Shown here one piece after another: positions 1-7,358 of a DNA stretch of 34,911 nt. The stretch comes from Sneathiella sp. GTDB lineage: Bacteria > Pseudomonadota > Alphaproteobacteria > Sneathiellales > Sneathiellaceae. A program made the translations under genes and the position numbers. The notes beneath the pieces were generated by a model that saw only the letters and a program-made list of their open reading frames with translations, did not search any database and was not told where the DNA came from. Numbering within the stretch: the stretch's first letter is position 1; each line of letters begins with the position of its first letter. The stretch lies in contig JAEPMY010000024.1 in NCBI GenBank assembly GCA_017643685.1, positions 1-34,911 on the forward strand. The letters run 5' to 3'.

Positions 1-379
1 GACCATCTTCGATCAAATCCGGCAGGTCCGCTTCCTCAAGACTTACAACATACTCCGCATCCTCAAGCGTGATATCCGCCTTATTGAATGTGTAGCATAC
101 CGTATAGTTTTCTTCAATTTTCTGCGTCACTGGTTCCAGCGTAACCACGCAGGATTGAACCACTTCAGCTTCCACGCGCCCTGTCAATTCGATCCGGCTG
201 CGCTTCTCCAGACGGTTCAGCTCACCACTTGCCGCCAAAGAATTCACAGCGACGATTTTCAGTCGCTTCGCCAAATCAGCACGCTCTTCTTCGGTTGGGT
301 TCAATGTAAAGGTGATCGGATCCCGACCTAGCTTCTCTACATTTACAAACCGAACATACTCATTTCCGGCTTCCTGCAT
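1..379 (-). CDS. DUF177 (YceD-like) protein, 3' end outside window
   Basis: The first 126 codons are visible; the gene runs off the window start. The start is the ATG at 379, preceded by AAAGGA at a normal distance. The protein begins MQEAGNEYVRFVNVEKL and carries the family's central segment with a Cys inside CVVTLEPV (residues 77-84), followed by an acidic stretch. DUF177/YceD proteins are small and often sit before rpmF/plsX; their role is thought to concern ribosome or 23S rRNA biology but is not established here. It follows the cytochrome bc1 chaperone gene on the same strand after a gap of about 195 nt that holds its own good promoter (461-489). plsX and fabH would be expected next, beyond the window. 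The family call is confident; function is open. Confidence 0.8.
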   Translation of the reverse strand, partial: MQEAGNEYVRFVNVEKLGRDPITFTLNPTEEERADLAKRLKIVAVNSLAASGELNRLEKRSRIELTGRVEAEVVQSCVVTLEPVTQKIEENYTVCYTFNKADITLEDAEYVVSLEEADLPDLIEDG

Positions 380-460
380 GGAGCATTCCTTTCCACAACA
401 TGATGACCCGGTAAATCTGCATATCCATCAGTCCGAACGGATGCATGATTCGAAGGCGCG

Positions 461-489
461 AAAATAAGCGTTTCCCCGCCGTGGGTCAA
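461..489 (-). promoter_or_regulatory. Putative sigma70-type promoter for the DUF177 gene
   Basis: On the minus strand TTGACC (489-484) and TATTTT (466-461) are separated by exactly 17 bp. Transcription would start near 454, leaving a leader of about 75 nt before the ATG at 379. It lies between the bc1 chaperone stop and the DUF177 start, so DUF177 can be transcribed independently of the chaperone. Prediction from sequence only. Confidence 0.5.
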
Positions 490-575
490 TCAGTTTTACA
501 AAATTCCGTTAAAGCCTTGAAAATGAAACCAATTACCGGTCTCATTCTTTCATTTAAACCGCAAAAACCGACATT

Positions 576-1118
576 TTATGTCAGTTTCGTGAATGCCACC
601 TCACCTTTCGCAAGATCTGCATCCGAAATCTTTTCCAAATCTGAATCGTTCAAGCGTACATATGCTGCCATGCGCGCGAGAATTTCATCACTCGGCGTGA
701 CTTCCAATGTTCCGTAATGATTCCGGGCCAGCGCGTCTTCCAGAGATTCTTCGCCGCCCTCCAGCGCTGTCTCATAGGCAACGATACGGCCATAGAAAAC
801 CTGCGCCATTTTCTTGATGCGCTTACCAACGGCCAAATCGCCAACACCAATTTCCCGCAAGGACTGATCCATATCCTGAAACATCAGATCAAACACCACT
901 TGGGAGAGGTCCTGAAATTTCTTCCCACTTTTCTTTAAACGGCGCATCACCAAGAAAGAATGAAGGGAGATCATTTCATAGCGACCATCAATGTTATCGG
1001 GCACCTCAACTTCCAGATAAAATTCTGGCTGGCGGGCGGCCTCTACGACCTTTTGATAGATTTTGCGCGCGGCATCATATTCTTTGCTAGAGCCGAACAG
1101 CTTTTTCAATATCATCAA
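576..1118 (-). CDS. Ubiquinol-cytochrome c chaperone family protein (CBP3/UQCC1-like)
   Basis: The 180-residue protein starts MMILKKLFGSSKEYDAARKIY and contains the family-typical blocks around residues 30-60 (EFYLEV, GRYEMISLHSFLVMRRLK) and 75-105 (SQVVFDLMFQDMDQSLRE, VGKRIKKMAQVFYGR). Members assist assembly of the cytochrome bc1 complex: mitochondrial CBP3 acts with cytochrome b, and the bacterial relatives are presumed to do the same at the inner membrane. No signal peptide or membrane segment is visible, consistent with a cytoplasmic or peripheral protein. It is divergent from bamE and upstream of DUF177, a common alphaproteobacterial arrangement. A promoter with a 19-bp palindrome over its -35 box lies at 1204-1233, so it may be regulated apart from its neighbours. 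Confidence 0.85.
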   Translation of the reverse strand: MMILKKLFGSSKEYDAARKIYQKVVEAARQPEFYLEVEVPDNIDGRYEMISLHSFLVMRRLKKSGKKFQDLSQVVFDLMFQDMDQSLREIGVGDLAVGKRIKKMAQVFYGRIVAYETALEGGEESLEDALARNHYGTLEVTPSDEILARMAAYVRLNDSDLEKISDADLAKGEVAFTKLT

Positions 1119-1203
1119 AATACTCTCTGCTATGAAATCGGACGCCTAAACCTTTCGGACGTCCCCCTTCGAAAGAATTGACAGAACCGCCAATTCAGTG
1201 GCA

Positions 1204-1233
1204 TTTATATGCCTGCATTTACAGTAAATGCAA
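1204..1233 (-). promoter_or_regulatory. Putative promoter of the bc1 chaperone gene with overlapping 19-bp palindrome
   Basis: On the minus strand TTGCAT (1233-1228) and TATAAA (1209-1204) are 18 bp apart. The palindrome TGCATTTACAGTAAATGCA (1214-1232; 9-bp arms around one central base) covers the -35 box and part of the spacer, the usual place for a repressor operator. Two smaller inverted repeats lie further downstream on that strand: GGCAT/ATGCC (1200-1204/1209-1213, over the -10) and GAATTG/CAATTC (1175-1180/1191-1196). The regulator is unknown; I do not recognise the motif. Confidence 0.5.
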
Positions 1234-1302
1234 GTCATGCGTAGTGGTTTCAGCCATTCTTCCGGCTTTAACGGATCAAAAATTTCGGGGCTTATTCAAC
1301 CA

Positions 1303-1752
1303 ATGACCAAATTTGCCAAAACTCTGCTTTGCACGTCTGCACTTCTTGTGTCCCTAGCGGCATGTGATCCCGTGCGCGAAGAACGTGGCTATCGCATGGA
1401 CCCAGAGCAAATCTCGCAGGTTGAAACGGGCACAAGCTCCAAGGATGAGGTCCTCGAACTCATGGGCTCCCCTTCCAGCATCTCAACGTTCCCCGAAAGC
1501 GGTGAGGCCTGGTATTATATAGGCCGCAAAACCGAGCATTATGCCTTCTTGGAAAAAGACGTCCTGCAGCAGGATGTGGTTGTGATTGAATTTGACGAAA
1601 ATGAAGTCGTTAAAGAGATTAAAACCTACGATAAAGACGACGCTCAGCAAATTGATGTGGTGGATCGCACAACGCCAACAGGCGGTAATGAGCTCGGCTT
1701 CTTCGAACAGATCTTCGGCAACTTCGGCCGGTTCAACCCACCCACTCAATAA
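1303..1752 (+). CDS. bamE: Outer membrane protein assembly factor BamE (SmpA/OmlA lipoprotein)
   Basis: I chose the ATG at 1303 because it gives a clean lipoprotein signal: MTKFAKTLLCTSALLVSLAAC, with lipobox LAAC and the lipidated Cys at residue 21. An in-frame ATG at 1228 would add 25 residues that spoil the signal. The mature part has the SmpA/OmlA fold: a segment ending QISQVETGTSSKDEVLELMG followed by GSPSSISTF and the WYYIGRKTE strand. BamE is a small periplasmic-facing outer membrane lipoprotein of the BAM complex that inserts beta-barrel proteins. The protein is 149 residues. The acidic tail after VIEFDENEVVKEI is longer than in enterobacterial BamE, as is usual in alphaproteobacteria. 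It is transcribed divergently from the bc1 chaperone. Confidence 0.92.
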   Translation: MTKFAKTLLCTSALLVSLAACDPVREERGYRMDPEQISQVETGTSSKDEVLELMGSPSSISTFPESGEAWYYIGRKTEHYAFLEKDVLQQDVVVIEFDENEVVKEIKTYDKDDAQQIDVVDRTTPTGGNELGFFEQIFGNFGRFNPPTQ

Positions 1753-1764
1753 TAAGCGCTCCCC

Positions 1765-2181
1765 CTACTCTCTGGAGGAGCGGGCATAACATTTCGCATC
1801 GGGGGAGATATGATCCCACGGCTGGGCGCTTGCAGTGTATATATCAATGCTCGGCTTGAAGAAACTCGGGTCGTCAAATGCACTGGCATAAATGGCATAG
1901 ATGTCATCCTTCACCGCATTCACAAACATCAATGGAGATCCGCAATCCGGGCAAAATGACCGGCCAACGCGCTCCCTGCCATCTGACATCTTTTCGAACC
2001 AGCTTGGTGTTCCCTGCAACAGGTTAAAGTCGGAAACTTTGCAAATCACTGACGGAAAATACGGACCGCCCGTTGCGCGCTGACAATCACGGCAATGACA
2101 ATTGCTCATATCAATGGGATCCTGCACCATCTCAAAGCGCACAACTCCACACGCACATCCACCTGTATAAATCGGCTCCAT
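1765..2181 (-). CDS. GFA/CENP-V-fold zinc protein
   Basis: The 138-residue protein has the seven-cysteine pattern of the glutathione-dependent formaldehyde-activating (GFA) family: CxC at 9/11 (GGCACG), CHCRDC at 28-33 and CPDC at 77-80, which bind two zinc ions in characterised members. The ATG at 2181 is preferred over one four codons upstream because GGAGGGG lies just before it. Most family members are not true formaldehyde-glutathione enzymes; some are S-lyases or have unknown substrates, so I make no substrate claim. It is convergent with bamE, with only 12 nt between the stops, and divergent from ppa. Confidence 0.85.
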   Translation of the reverse strand: MEPIYTGGCACGVVRFEMVQDPIDMSNCHCRDCQRATGGPYFPSVICKVSDFNLLQGTPSWFEKMSDGRERVGRSFCPDCGSPLMFVNAVKDDIYAIYASAFDDPSFFKPSIDIYTASAQPWDHISPDAKCYARSSRE

Positions 2182-2349
2182 ATTCCCCTCCATTGCTTGT
2201 ATCGAAGCAGTTTACCTTCAATTCTCTGTAAGACGAGGTCTTTATATATAAAAATATGAACTTTTTCTGTATCGCCAGTAGCATCGACGCGCAGAACATG
2301 CTAATCGGTCCAAGAATTTTTAAGAAGCCTTTTGAGGAGCTTGCAAAGA

Positions 2350-2883
2350 ATGGATATCTCCAAAATTTCTGCGGGTAAAGACGTTCCAAACGACGTCAAT
2401 GTCATCATCGAAATTCCAGTCGGCGGTGTTCCTGTAAAATACGAAGTAGATAAAGACAGCGGCGCGCTTTTTGTTGACCGTTTCCTTCAAACCGCCATGT
2501 TCTACCCTTGCAACTATGGCTTCATCCCACACACAAAATCTGACGATGGCGACCCAACCGATGTTTTGGTTGTTGGTGACATTCCATTGATGCCAGGTTC
2601 CGTGATCCGCTCCCGCCCTGTTGGCGTGCTGGTGATGGAAGACGAAGCCGGTCAGGACGAGAAAATTGTTGCGGTACCTGCAGACAAACTGAGCCCACTT
2701 TACTCAGACGTCAAAAACCACACTGACCTGCCAGAAATGCTATTGAACCAGATTGGTCACTTCTTTGAGCATTACAAAGATTTGGAAAAAGGCAAATGGG
2801 TGAAGGTTGTTGGTTGGAAAGACGCTGAAGTCGCTTCCAAAATGATCAAAGACGCTCTGCTTCCAGACGCGCTGGTTGGCTAA
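2350..2883 (+). CDS. ppa: Inorganic pyrophosphatase
   Basis: Soluble family I pyrophosphatase, which hydrolyses PPi to two phosphates and so drives biosynthetic reactions in the cytoplasm. The 177-residue length matches the bacterial hexameric enzyme. The active-site block [10 protein letters not shown] has the metal-binding Asp residues at 66, 68 and 71; a second acidic block [13 protein letters not shown] supplies Asp98 and Asp103. The start at 2350 gives the standard N-terminus ([13 protein letters not shown]) with GAGGAG about 10 nt upstream; an in-frame TTG at 2332 is less likely. Codon choice is rather uniform, as expected for a highly expressed gene. A strong terminator follows at 2904-2937, so it is probably monocistronic. 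Confidence 0.95.
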   Translation: MDISKISAGKDVPNDVNVIIEIPVGGVPVKYEVDKDSGALFVDRFLQTAMFYPCNYGFIPHTKSDDGDPTDVLVVGDIPLMPGSVIRSRPVGVLVMEDEAGQDEKIVAVPADKLSPLYSDVKNHTDLPEMLLNQIGHFFEHYKDLEKGKWVKVVGWKDAEVASKMIKDALLPDALVG

Positions 2884-2903
2884 GCCTACCGGACCATTCA
2901 ATA

Positions 2904-2937
2904 AAAAAGCCGCGGGGAAAACCTCGCGGCTTTTTTT
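2904..2937 (+). terminator. Rho-independent terminator of ppa
   Basis: GCCGCGGGG (2909-2917) pairs over nine positions with CCTCGCGGC (2922-2930), one of them a G-U, around a short A loop. A-tracts precede and seven T residues follow, so it can also work for the convergent MFS transporter gene that ends at 2955. Confidence 0.9.
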
Positions 2938-2954
2938 GTGTCTGAATTTATCAC

Positions 2955-4151
2955 TTATTCAGCAGGGGCAATTTCCCGCTTGCCGCCCATAATCTTCACC
3001 AGTGCCATCACCGCGACCAGAATAAAGAATGGCAGGACCGTGTAGTTCACTGTCTCCCACCCAAATTTCTGCTGCAGGATACCCGCAGACAGGGATGCCG
3101 TCGCAACGGTTCCAAAAACCATAAAGTCATTAAAACCCTGAACTTTAGCGGTTTCAGATGGCCGGTAGGTCGTTGTCAGCAACGTTGTGCCCCCAATAAA
3201 CATAAAGTTCCAAGAAACACCCAGCAGCACCAAGGCCACCCAGAAGTGAGCAAGCGCCAAACCAGAAAGCGCCACGAATACACACGCCACCCCGAGCAAA
3301 GCACCAATCATGATGATCTTATAATCGCCATAGCGCGCAATCAGGGAACCGGTGAAGAAGCTTGGGCCAAACATGGCAACCACGTGCCAGCTGATCACGT
3401 TAAATGAGTCAGCGGGCGTCAGTCCGCAGCCAATAATCGCAAGCGGCGTTGCCGTCATGACAAAGCTCATCCCGGCATAGCCAATCATCGCACTCAAAAT
3501 GGCGAGGATAAATGTCGGTTGCTTCATGATCTCCGTCAGAGGGCGTGGCTCTTCCTCGAAATGGCTTTCTTTCATCTTCGGAATAGAAACGCGGCTGATG
3601 AAGATCAGCGCCAAAACGCTCAGCCCAAGAATAGCTACATAGGGCCCCAGGTAGATATATGGCAGGAACAGCTCACGGGTGTGGCTTGCGATTTGCGGGC
3701 CGATAAAGCCCGCAACCAACCCACCAGCCATCACGTAAGAGACAGCTTTACTTCGGTATTCTGGCCCCGCAATGTCAACGGCAGCGAACCGGTAATAGTT
3801 CCCAAAGGCCGTACTGGTACCAATGAGCATAGCCCCAAGAGTGAAGCCCACAAAACTGCCCATGTAGATGGAATATCCCGCCACCGCGGCCCCGACCATC
3901 GCCAGAAGAATGCCAAACATAAACCCGGCTTTCCGCCCCGCATGTTTCATCATGTAGGAAGCCGGAATTGTGGCGAGCGCTGTTCCCGTCACCACAGCCG
4001 TTACAGGAACAGTTGCAAGTGTCGTATCTTCAGGAAGAAGAATAAGCGCGACCAGTGAGGCAGAGCTAATCAGAATGGAGGTTGTACTGTTCAGCATGGC
4101 CTGTGCGCCGGCCATGAAGAGGATACTCAACTTGGTTTGGGTGTCTTGCAA
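2955..4151 (-). CDS. Major facilitator superfamily (MFS) transporter
   Basis: The 398-residue integral membrane protein has about twelve hydrophobic helices in two halves, separated by a cytoplasmic loop near residues 190-210 (ISRVSIPKMKESHFEEEPRP). The MFS loop 2-3 signature appears in degenerate form as MMKHAGRKAGFMFG (about 67-80). The substrate cannot be told; the overall look is of a drug/metabolite efflux-type MFS protein. The start is a TTG at 4151, supported by GAAGGAG seven bases upstream; the next ATG lies 13 codons in and has no comparable ribosome site. It follows the FliL-like gene by 42 nt, within which an inverted repeat surrounds the ribosome binding site (4153-4184). The ppa terminator also faces this gene's end. 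Confidence 0.85.
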   Translation of the reverse strand: MQDTQTKLSILFMAGAQAMLNSTTSILISSASLVALILLPEDTTLATVPVTAVVTGTALATIPASYMMKHAGRKAGFMFGILLAMVGAAVAGYSIYMGSFVGFTLGAMLIGTSTAFGNYYRFAAVDIAGPEYRSKAVSYVMAGGLVAGFIGPQIASHTRELFLPYIYLGPYVAILGLSVLALIFISRVSIPKMKESHFEEEPRPLTEIMKQPTFILAILSAMIGYAGMSFVMTATPLAIIGCGLTPADSFNVISWHVVAMFGPSFFTGSLIARYGDYKIIMIGALLGVACVFVALSGLALAHFWVALVLLGVSWNFMFIGGTTLLTTTYRPSETAKVQGFNDFMVFGTVATASLSAGILQQKFGWETVNYTVLPFFILVAVMALVKIMGGKREIAPAE

Positions 4152-4152
4152 A

Positions 4153-4184
4153 TCACCACTCCTTCTTGATCGTCGAAGTGGTGA
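4153..4184 (-). promoter_or_regulatory. Hairpin enclosing the Shine-Dalgarno site of the MFS gene
   Basis: Perfect 8-bp arms TCACCACT (4184-4177, minus strand) and AGTGGTGA (4160-4153) flank a 16-nt loop. GAAGGAG (4165-4159) lies mostly in the loop and partly in the 3' arm, immediately before the TTG start at 4151. There is no U-tract, so an RNA hairpin affecting translation is more likely than a terminator. Confidence 0.4.
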
Positions 4185-4193
4185 GCCCCACCC

Positions 4194-4643
4194 CTACATT
4201 CCTTTGAACACCTTCACAACGTGAATGGCTTCAGGCGCGCTTTTACCCAGTACTTTTTTGGCCTGATTATTCAGGCGGCTTTTGATCTGTTCGAAATCCA
4301 GCCCCTGACTTTTGTCTTTATGTAGAACAGAACGACCACTCATGTCTTGCAAAAAGGCATCCCGAAGACGCGGGGTCAATTTTCTGGCTTTCGTCTTTTT
4401 CTCTTTTTCATCAAATTCCAAGCTTGGAACGATGAACATATGATACTTGATGGCGCCGCTTTTACGTCGAATTGGAACGCTAACGGGTTTTAGCTCCAGA
4501 TAAAACGGTCCCTCTTCAACAACTTCTTCACCGCCTCCGCCACCTGCAGCAATGGCCGGCTTATTTGCAAGAAAGAACGCGCTAACAGCAAGCATTCCAA
4601 CCAGCAGCAGTTTAACGGATACACGACGCACAAGACCCAACAT
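4194..4643 (-). CDS. Secreted FliL-like protein
   Basis: The 149-residue protein has an N-terminal hydrophobic segment (about 10-32) ending ANKPAIAAGGG, which reads as a signal peptide or membrane anchor. After a Gly/Glu linker, residues 46-149 follow the layout of the periplasmic FliL domain: a strand LELKPVSVPI, a second strand YHMFIVPSLEF, a charged turn, a helix with LTPRLRDAFLQDMSG and a terminal helix-strand with IKSRLNNQAKKVLG and IHVVKVFKGM. FliL associates with the flagellar stator and motor. No flagellar basal-body genes are adjacent (motA/motB are about 20 kb away), so it may be a stand-alone FliL-fold protein. The assignment is from pattern only. Confidence 0.5.
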   Translation of the reverse strand: MLGLVRRVSVKLLLVGMLAVSAFFLANKPAIAAGGGGGEEVVEEGPFYLELKPVSVPIRRKSGAIKYHMFIVPSLEFDEKEKKTKARKLTPRLRDAFLQDMSGRSVLHKDKSQGLDFEQIKSRLNNQAKKVLGKSAPEAIHVVKVFKGM

Positions 4644-4667
4644 CTGAATTGTCCCTATTCTGTTCAG

Positions 4668-4693
4668 AAAATCTGCGGGTATTCTGCCGCAGA
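4668..4693 (-). terminator. Weak terminator hairpin after the DUF4865 gene
   Basis: TCTGCGG (4693-4687) and CCGCAGA (4678-4672) on the minus strand form a 7-bp stem with an 8-nt loop, followed by TTTTCTG. It lies between the DUF4865 stop and the FliL-like start. The U-tract is short, so termination may be partial. Confidence 0.45.
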
Positions 4694-4734
4694 AGGCTTT
4701 CAGAAAAGTTTACAAATGTTGGTAGCTTTAAAAA

Positions 4735-5295
4735 TTATGCGGCGCCAGAGATGCTCAGCCGATCTGGCACAACATCATAATCAAATACACAGTCGGCTTT
4801 TGGGCTATATCCATTATCTTTACGGGACCAAAGGCTGCAACGGGCAACTTCCCAGCGATCAGGATCGAGAAGCACCATGTTAGCGAAAAGGCTGTCATGC
4901 TTGATCATGTCGGCATGCAGTTCTTTTTCACGGGTGCGCATTTCACCCAGTTTTTTGGTATCGCAAACTTTATCCATTTCGGTGATCATAGACACGCTTT
5001 CCAGACTGGAAGGGCCATAATCAAATTCGAGGATTTGCCAGCTACGCACACGAGGGCGTCCAAAATCCTGAATTACGTCAGAAAACAAGTCGTTCAGCAA
5101 GAACTCCTGAGCCGCACCACTATCTTCCCAAATATACATGGGGGCATAAATATGCTCTTCGCTATCGTAGAGATAAAATTTATGCTTGAGTCCCGGATGG
5201 CCCTTAAATTTCGGCCCCCGGTTGGCTACTCGCTCATAAACCTTTTCAAGATCATATTCCTGCGGCAATCTAACAGAGTATTGCATCGCGAGCAT
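4735..5295 (-). CDS. DUF4865 family protein
   Basis: The 186-residue protein begins MLAMQYSVRLPQEYDLEKV, the characteristic opening of DUF4865 proteins (AMQY followed by a PxxYD segment), and continues with the HPGLKHKFYLYD and YAPMYIWEDSGAAQEFLLND blocks. The fold resembles small monooxygenase-like or ABM-type alpha/beta barrels, but no catalytic role is established. AGGAGA sits five bases before the ATG at 5295, supporting that start. It is probably its own transcription unit: thiL ends 124 nt upstream on the same strand, and a perfect 16-bp palindrome (5397-5412) lies in that gap. No signal peptide is visible. Confidence 0.7.
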   Translation of the reverse strand: MLAMQYSVRLPQEYDLEKVYERVANRGPKFKGHPGLKHKFYLYDSEEHIYAPMYIWEDSGAAQEFLLNDLFSDVIQDFGRPRVRSWQILEFDYGPSSLESVSMITEMDKVCDTKKLGEMRTREKELHADMIKHDSLFANMVLLDPDRWEVARCSLWSRKDNGYSPKADCVFDYDVVPDRLSISGAA

Positions 5296-5418
5296 ATAGG
5301 TCTCCTAATCGGTCAAAATATCGGCGCAGTTTTCCAAAATGACCATTTGATGACAACACCCAGAAATGCATAGCACGCATGCAGAGATAACAGAGATCAT
5401 AAAATTTTATGAATATGC

Positions 5419-6411
5419 TTATAAATGCTGCCAGCCTGTTCGCGCGAAAGACATCAGCGCCCCGTTCTCGTCCAAAACGTGAACTCCATCCCCTGCTTTC
5501 ACCTTACCAATCACACTGATCGGCACGGCGCATTCATTCTCAAGTCTTTGTAATTCATCGCGTTTTCGTGAAGGGATGGTAAAGAGCAGTTCATAATCAT
5601 CACCTCCGCTCAAAATATCCTGAAAGCTCGCCTGACCTGCATTTAAAACGGTTTTCACACTATCAGATAGTGGAATATCCGCGATTGAGAGTTGCCCACT
5701 AACGGCAGAGCACGAAACAATATGACCGAGGTCTGCAAGCAAGCCATCGGACACATCCAGACAACTGGTCGCTAAATCCAGCAATCTAGGCCCCAAAAGG
5801 CATCTAGGCCGGGGTAGATAGTATCGGTTTTCCAGAAAATCAGAATCGTTTTTGCTTATATCAGGGATCTCGCCCAAGACTGCTTTCAACCCCAAAGCCG
5901 CATCACCGATGGTTCCGCTGACACATATCAGATCACCAACATTGGCCCCCGACCTTAAGAGGCGTTGCCCCTTTGGCACCGTCCCGAACAGGGTGAGACT
6001 AAGGGTCATGGGACCGGGTGTTTTAACCGTATCGCCCCCCATAAGCGTAACGCCGTAAATGCGCTGATCATCAGCAAGGCCCGCGGCGAAATCCCGAACC
6101 CATTGGATATCTAGATCCTGCGGCCACGCAGTCGCTAACAGATAGCCATATGCTTTACCGCCCATTGCGGCAATGTCAGACAGATTTGTACGAAGAAGTT
6201 TGCGGGCGATGTTCTGAGGGTTATCATTTTCCAGAAAATGAACACCTGCGACCATGGCATCTTTGGTGACCACCAGGTCCTTCCCACTTGGCGGCGAGAA
6301 AATGGCCGCATCGTCAGTCAGATTAAATGTTCCGGGATGAGAAGCCGCAAGCGGGCGGAAGATCTGTTCAATGATCTTAAATTCCTGCCCGCTTGATGCG
6401 TTATCAGTCAT
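5419..6411 (-). CDS. thiL: Thiamine-monophosphate kinase
   Basis: ThiL phosphorylates thiamine monophosphate with ATP to give the cofactor thiamine diphosphate. The 330-residue protein has the expected AIR-synthase-like order of motifs: DDAAIF near residue 28, a Gly-rich GGDTVKTPG in the first third, DVSDGLLADL near 220 and GGDDYELLFT near 270, which bind metal and nucleotide. It is the last gene of the long minus-strand operon, three bases after the nusB stop. nusB-thiL is a frequent bacterial pair, often with ribH upstream as here. No TPP riboswitch or separate promoter is visible before it, so it probably depends on the operon. Confidence 0.95.
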   Translation of the reverse strand: MTDNASSGQEFKIIEQIFRPLAASHPGTFNLTDDAAIFSPPSGKDLVVTKDAMVAGVHFLENDNPQNIARKLLRTNLSDIAAMGGKAYGYLLATAWPQDLDIQWVRDFAAGLADDQRIYGVTLMGGDTVKTPGPMTLSLTLFGTVPKGQRLLRSGANVGDLICVSGTIGDAALGLKAVLGEIPDISKNDSDFLENRYYLPRPRCLLGPRLLDLATSCLDVSDGLLADLGHIVSCSAVSGQLSIADIPLSDSVKTVLNAGQASFQDILSGGDDYELLFTIPSRKRDELQRLENECAVPISVIGKVKAGDGVHVLDENGALMSFARTGWQHL

Positions 6412-6414
6412 AAC

Positions 6415-6894
6415 CTATTCGAATTCGCCTGGGCGAATATCGCGGGCAAGGCGGTCCAACACACCGTTTACAAAGGTTGGTTCTTTCCCGGTGAAGAATG
6501 TACGGGCAAGGCCGACATATTCAGTTATCACAACGACACCTTTAGTATCGACCCGCGCCAGCAGCTCATAAACCGCAACCCGCAGGCAAGCCTGCATAAT
6601 CAGGTCCAACTTGTCGATCGTGCGATCTTTATCAAGAACAGTGTTCACCCGCGTATCGATCTCCTCGATCCGCTCTTCTGTACCGATAACCAGATCCCGA
6701 AACAGGTTTTTGTCAGCGTCTTTAAACTGCAACCCATCAATTTCAGCACCGACGCGGTGCGCCAGAAATTCTTCGACAATATCAGTCGCAGAGATGTCAT
6801 CCATCCCCTTCTGATAATAGGCCTGAACCGCATTTAAACGGGCCAGCGTCCGGCGGCTATGCTTGTCCCCGCGTTTTTCAGCTTTGTAGTTCAT
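6415..6894 (-). CDS. nusB: Transcription antitermination factor NusB
   Basis: NusB binds boxA RNA with NusE (ribosomal protein S10) to support antitermination of rRNA operons. The 159-residue all-helical protein has the typical Arg-rich N-terminus ([18 protein letters not shown]) and the C-terminal block [14 protein letters not shown] followed by [17 protein letters not shown]. The start at 6894 overlaps the ribH stop by 4 nt (ATGA), so translation is likely coupled. It lies between riboflavin and thiamine genes, a conserved bacterial arrangement. Confidence 0.95.
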   Translation of the reverse strand: MNYKAEKRGDKHSRRTLARLNAVQAYYQKGMDDISATDIVEEFLAHRVGAEIDGLQFKDADKNLFRDLVIGTEERIEEIDTRVNTVLDKDRTIDKLDLIMQACLRVAVYELLARVDTKGVVVITEYVGLARTFFTGKEPTFVNGVLDRLARDIRPGEFE

Positions 6895-7352
6895 CGTGGG
6901 AACAATCCAAATTTCTGTTTCAGCTCCAGCATGTGAAGCGCTGCTTCTGCTGCTCCGCCGCCTTTGTTTTTCTCTTCTTTACGTGCGCGTGCCCAAGCCT
7001 GCGCCTCATTTTCACAGGTGATAATCCCGTTACCAATGGCCAAGGAGAAATCTGTGCTGAGATCCATCAAGGAACGGGCGCTTTCTTCAGACACTGTATC
7101 ATAGTGCGAAGTTTCGCCGCGGATCACGCAGCCGAGCGCCACATAAGCATCAAAACGTCGGTGACCGCCTGTAAATTCCATCGCCTTCATGGCAAAGCGA
7201 ATGGCCGCCGGAATTTCAAGGCATCCCGGCACCTGGACGACTTCATAGTCGACACCGGCTTTCTTCAGGACTTCTGTTGCACCATCCAGCAGCGCATCAG
7301 AAATATCACGGTAGAAATCCGCTTCGACGATCAGAATTTTTGTTTCTTCCAT
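6891..7352 (-). CDS. ribH: 6,7-dimethyl-8-ribityllumazine synthase
   Basis: RibH condenses 5-amino-6-ribitylamino-uracil with 3,4-dihydroxy-2-butanone 4-phosphate, the penultimate riboflavin step. The 153-residue length is normal for this icosahedral or decameric enzyme. Visible motifs include [14 protein letters not shown] (about 41-54), the [12 protein letters not shown] block with the catalytic His83, and [12 protein letters not shown] near 124-135 in place of the more common NxxLTxEN. The start is six bases after the ribBX stop. The substrate supplier RibBX and the downstream enzyme RibE are encoded just upstream in the same operon. Confidence 0.95.
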   Translation of the reverse strand: MEETKILIVEADFYRDISDALLDGATEVLKKAGVDYEVVQVPGCLEIPAAIRFAMKAMEFTGGHRRFDAYVALGCVIRGETSHYDTVSEESARSLMDLSTDFSLAIGNGIITCENEAQAWARARKEEKNKGGGAAEAALHMLELKQKFGLFPR

Positions 7353-7358
7353 TGAACC

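Noticed and set aside
1757-1783. Inverted repeat (CGCTCC/GGAGCG) between bamE and the GFA gene as terminator
   Set aside because: Long loop, no U-tract, and half of it lies inside the GFA coding sequence.
5296-6420. TPP riboswitch for thiL
   Set aside because: thiL starts three bases after nusB ends, leaving no room, and no thi-box sequence is seen in the flanking gap.
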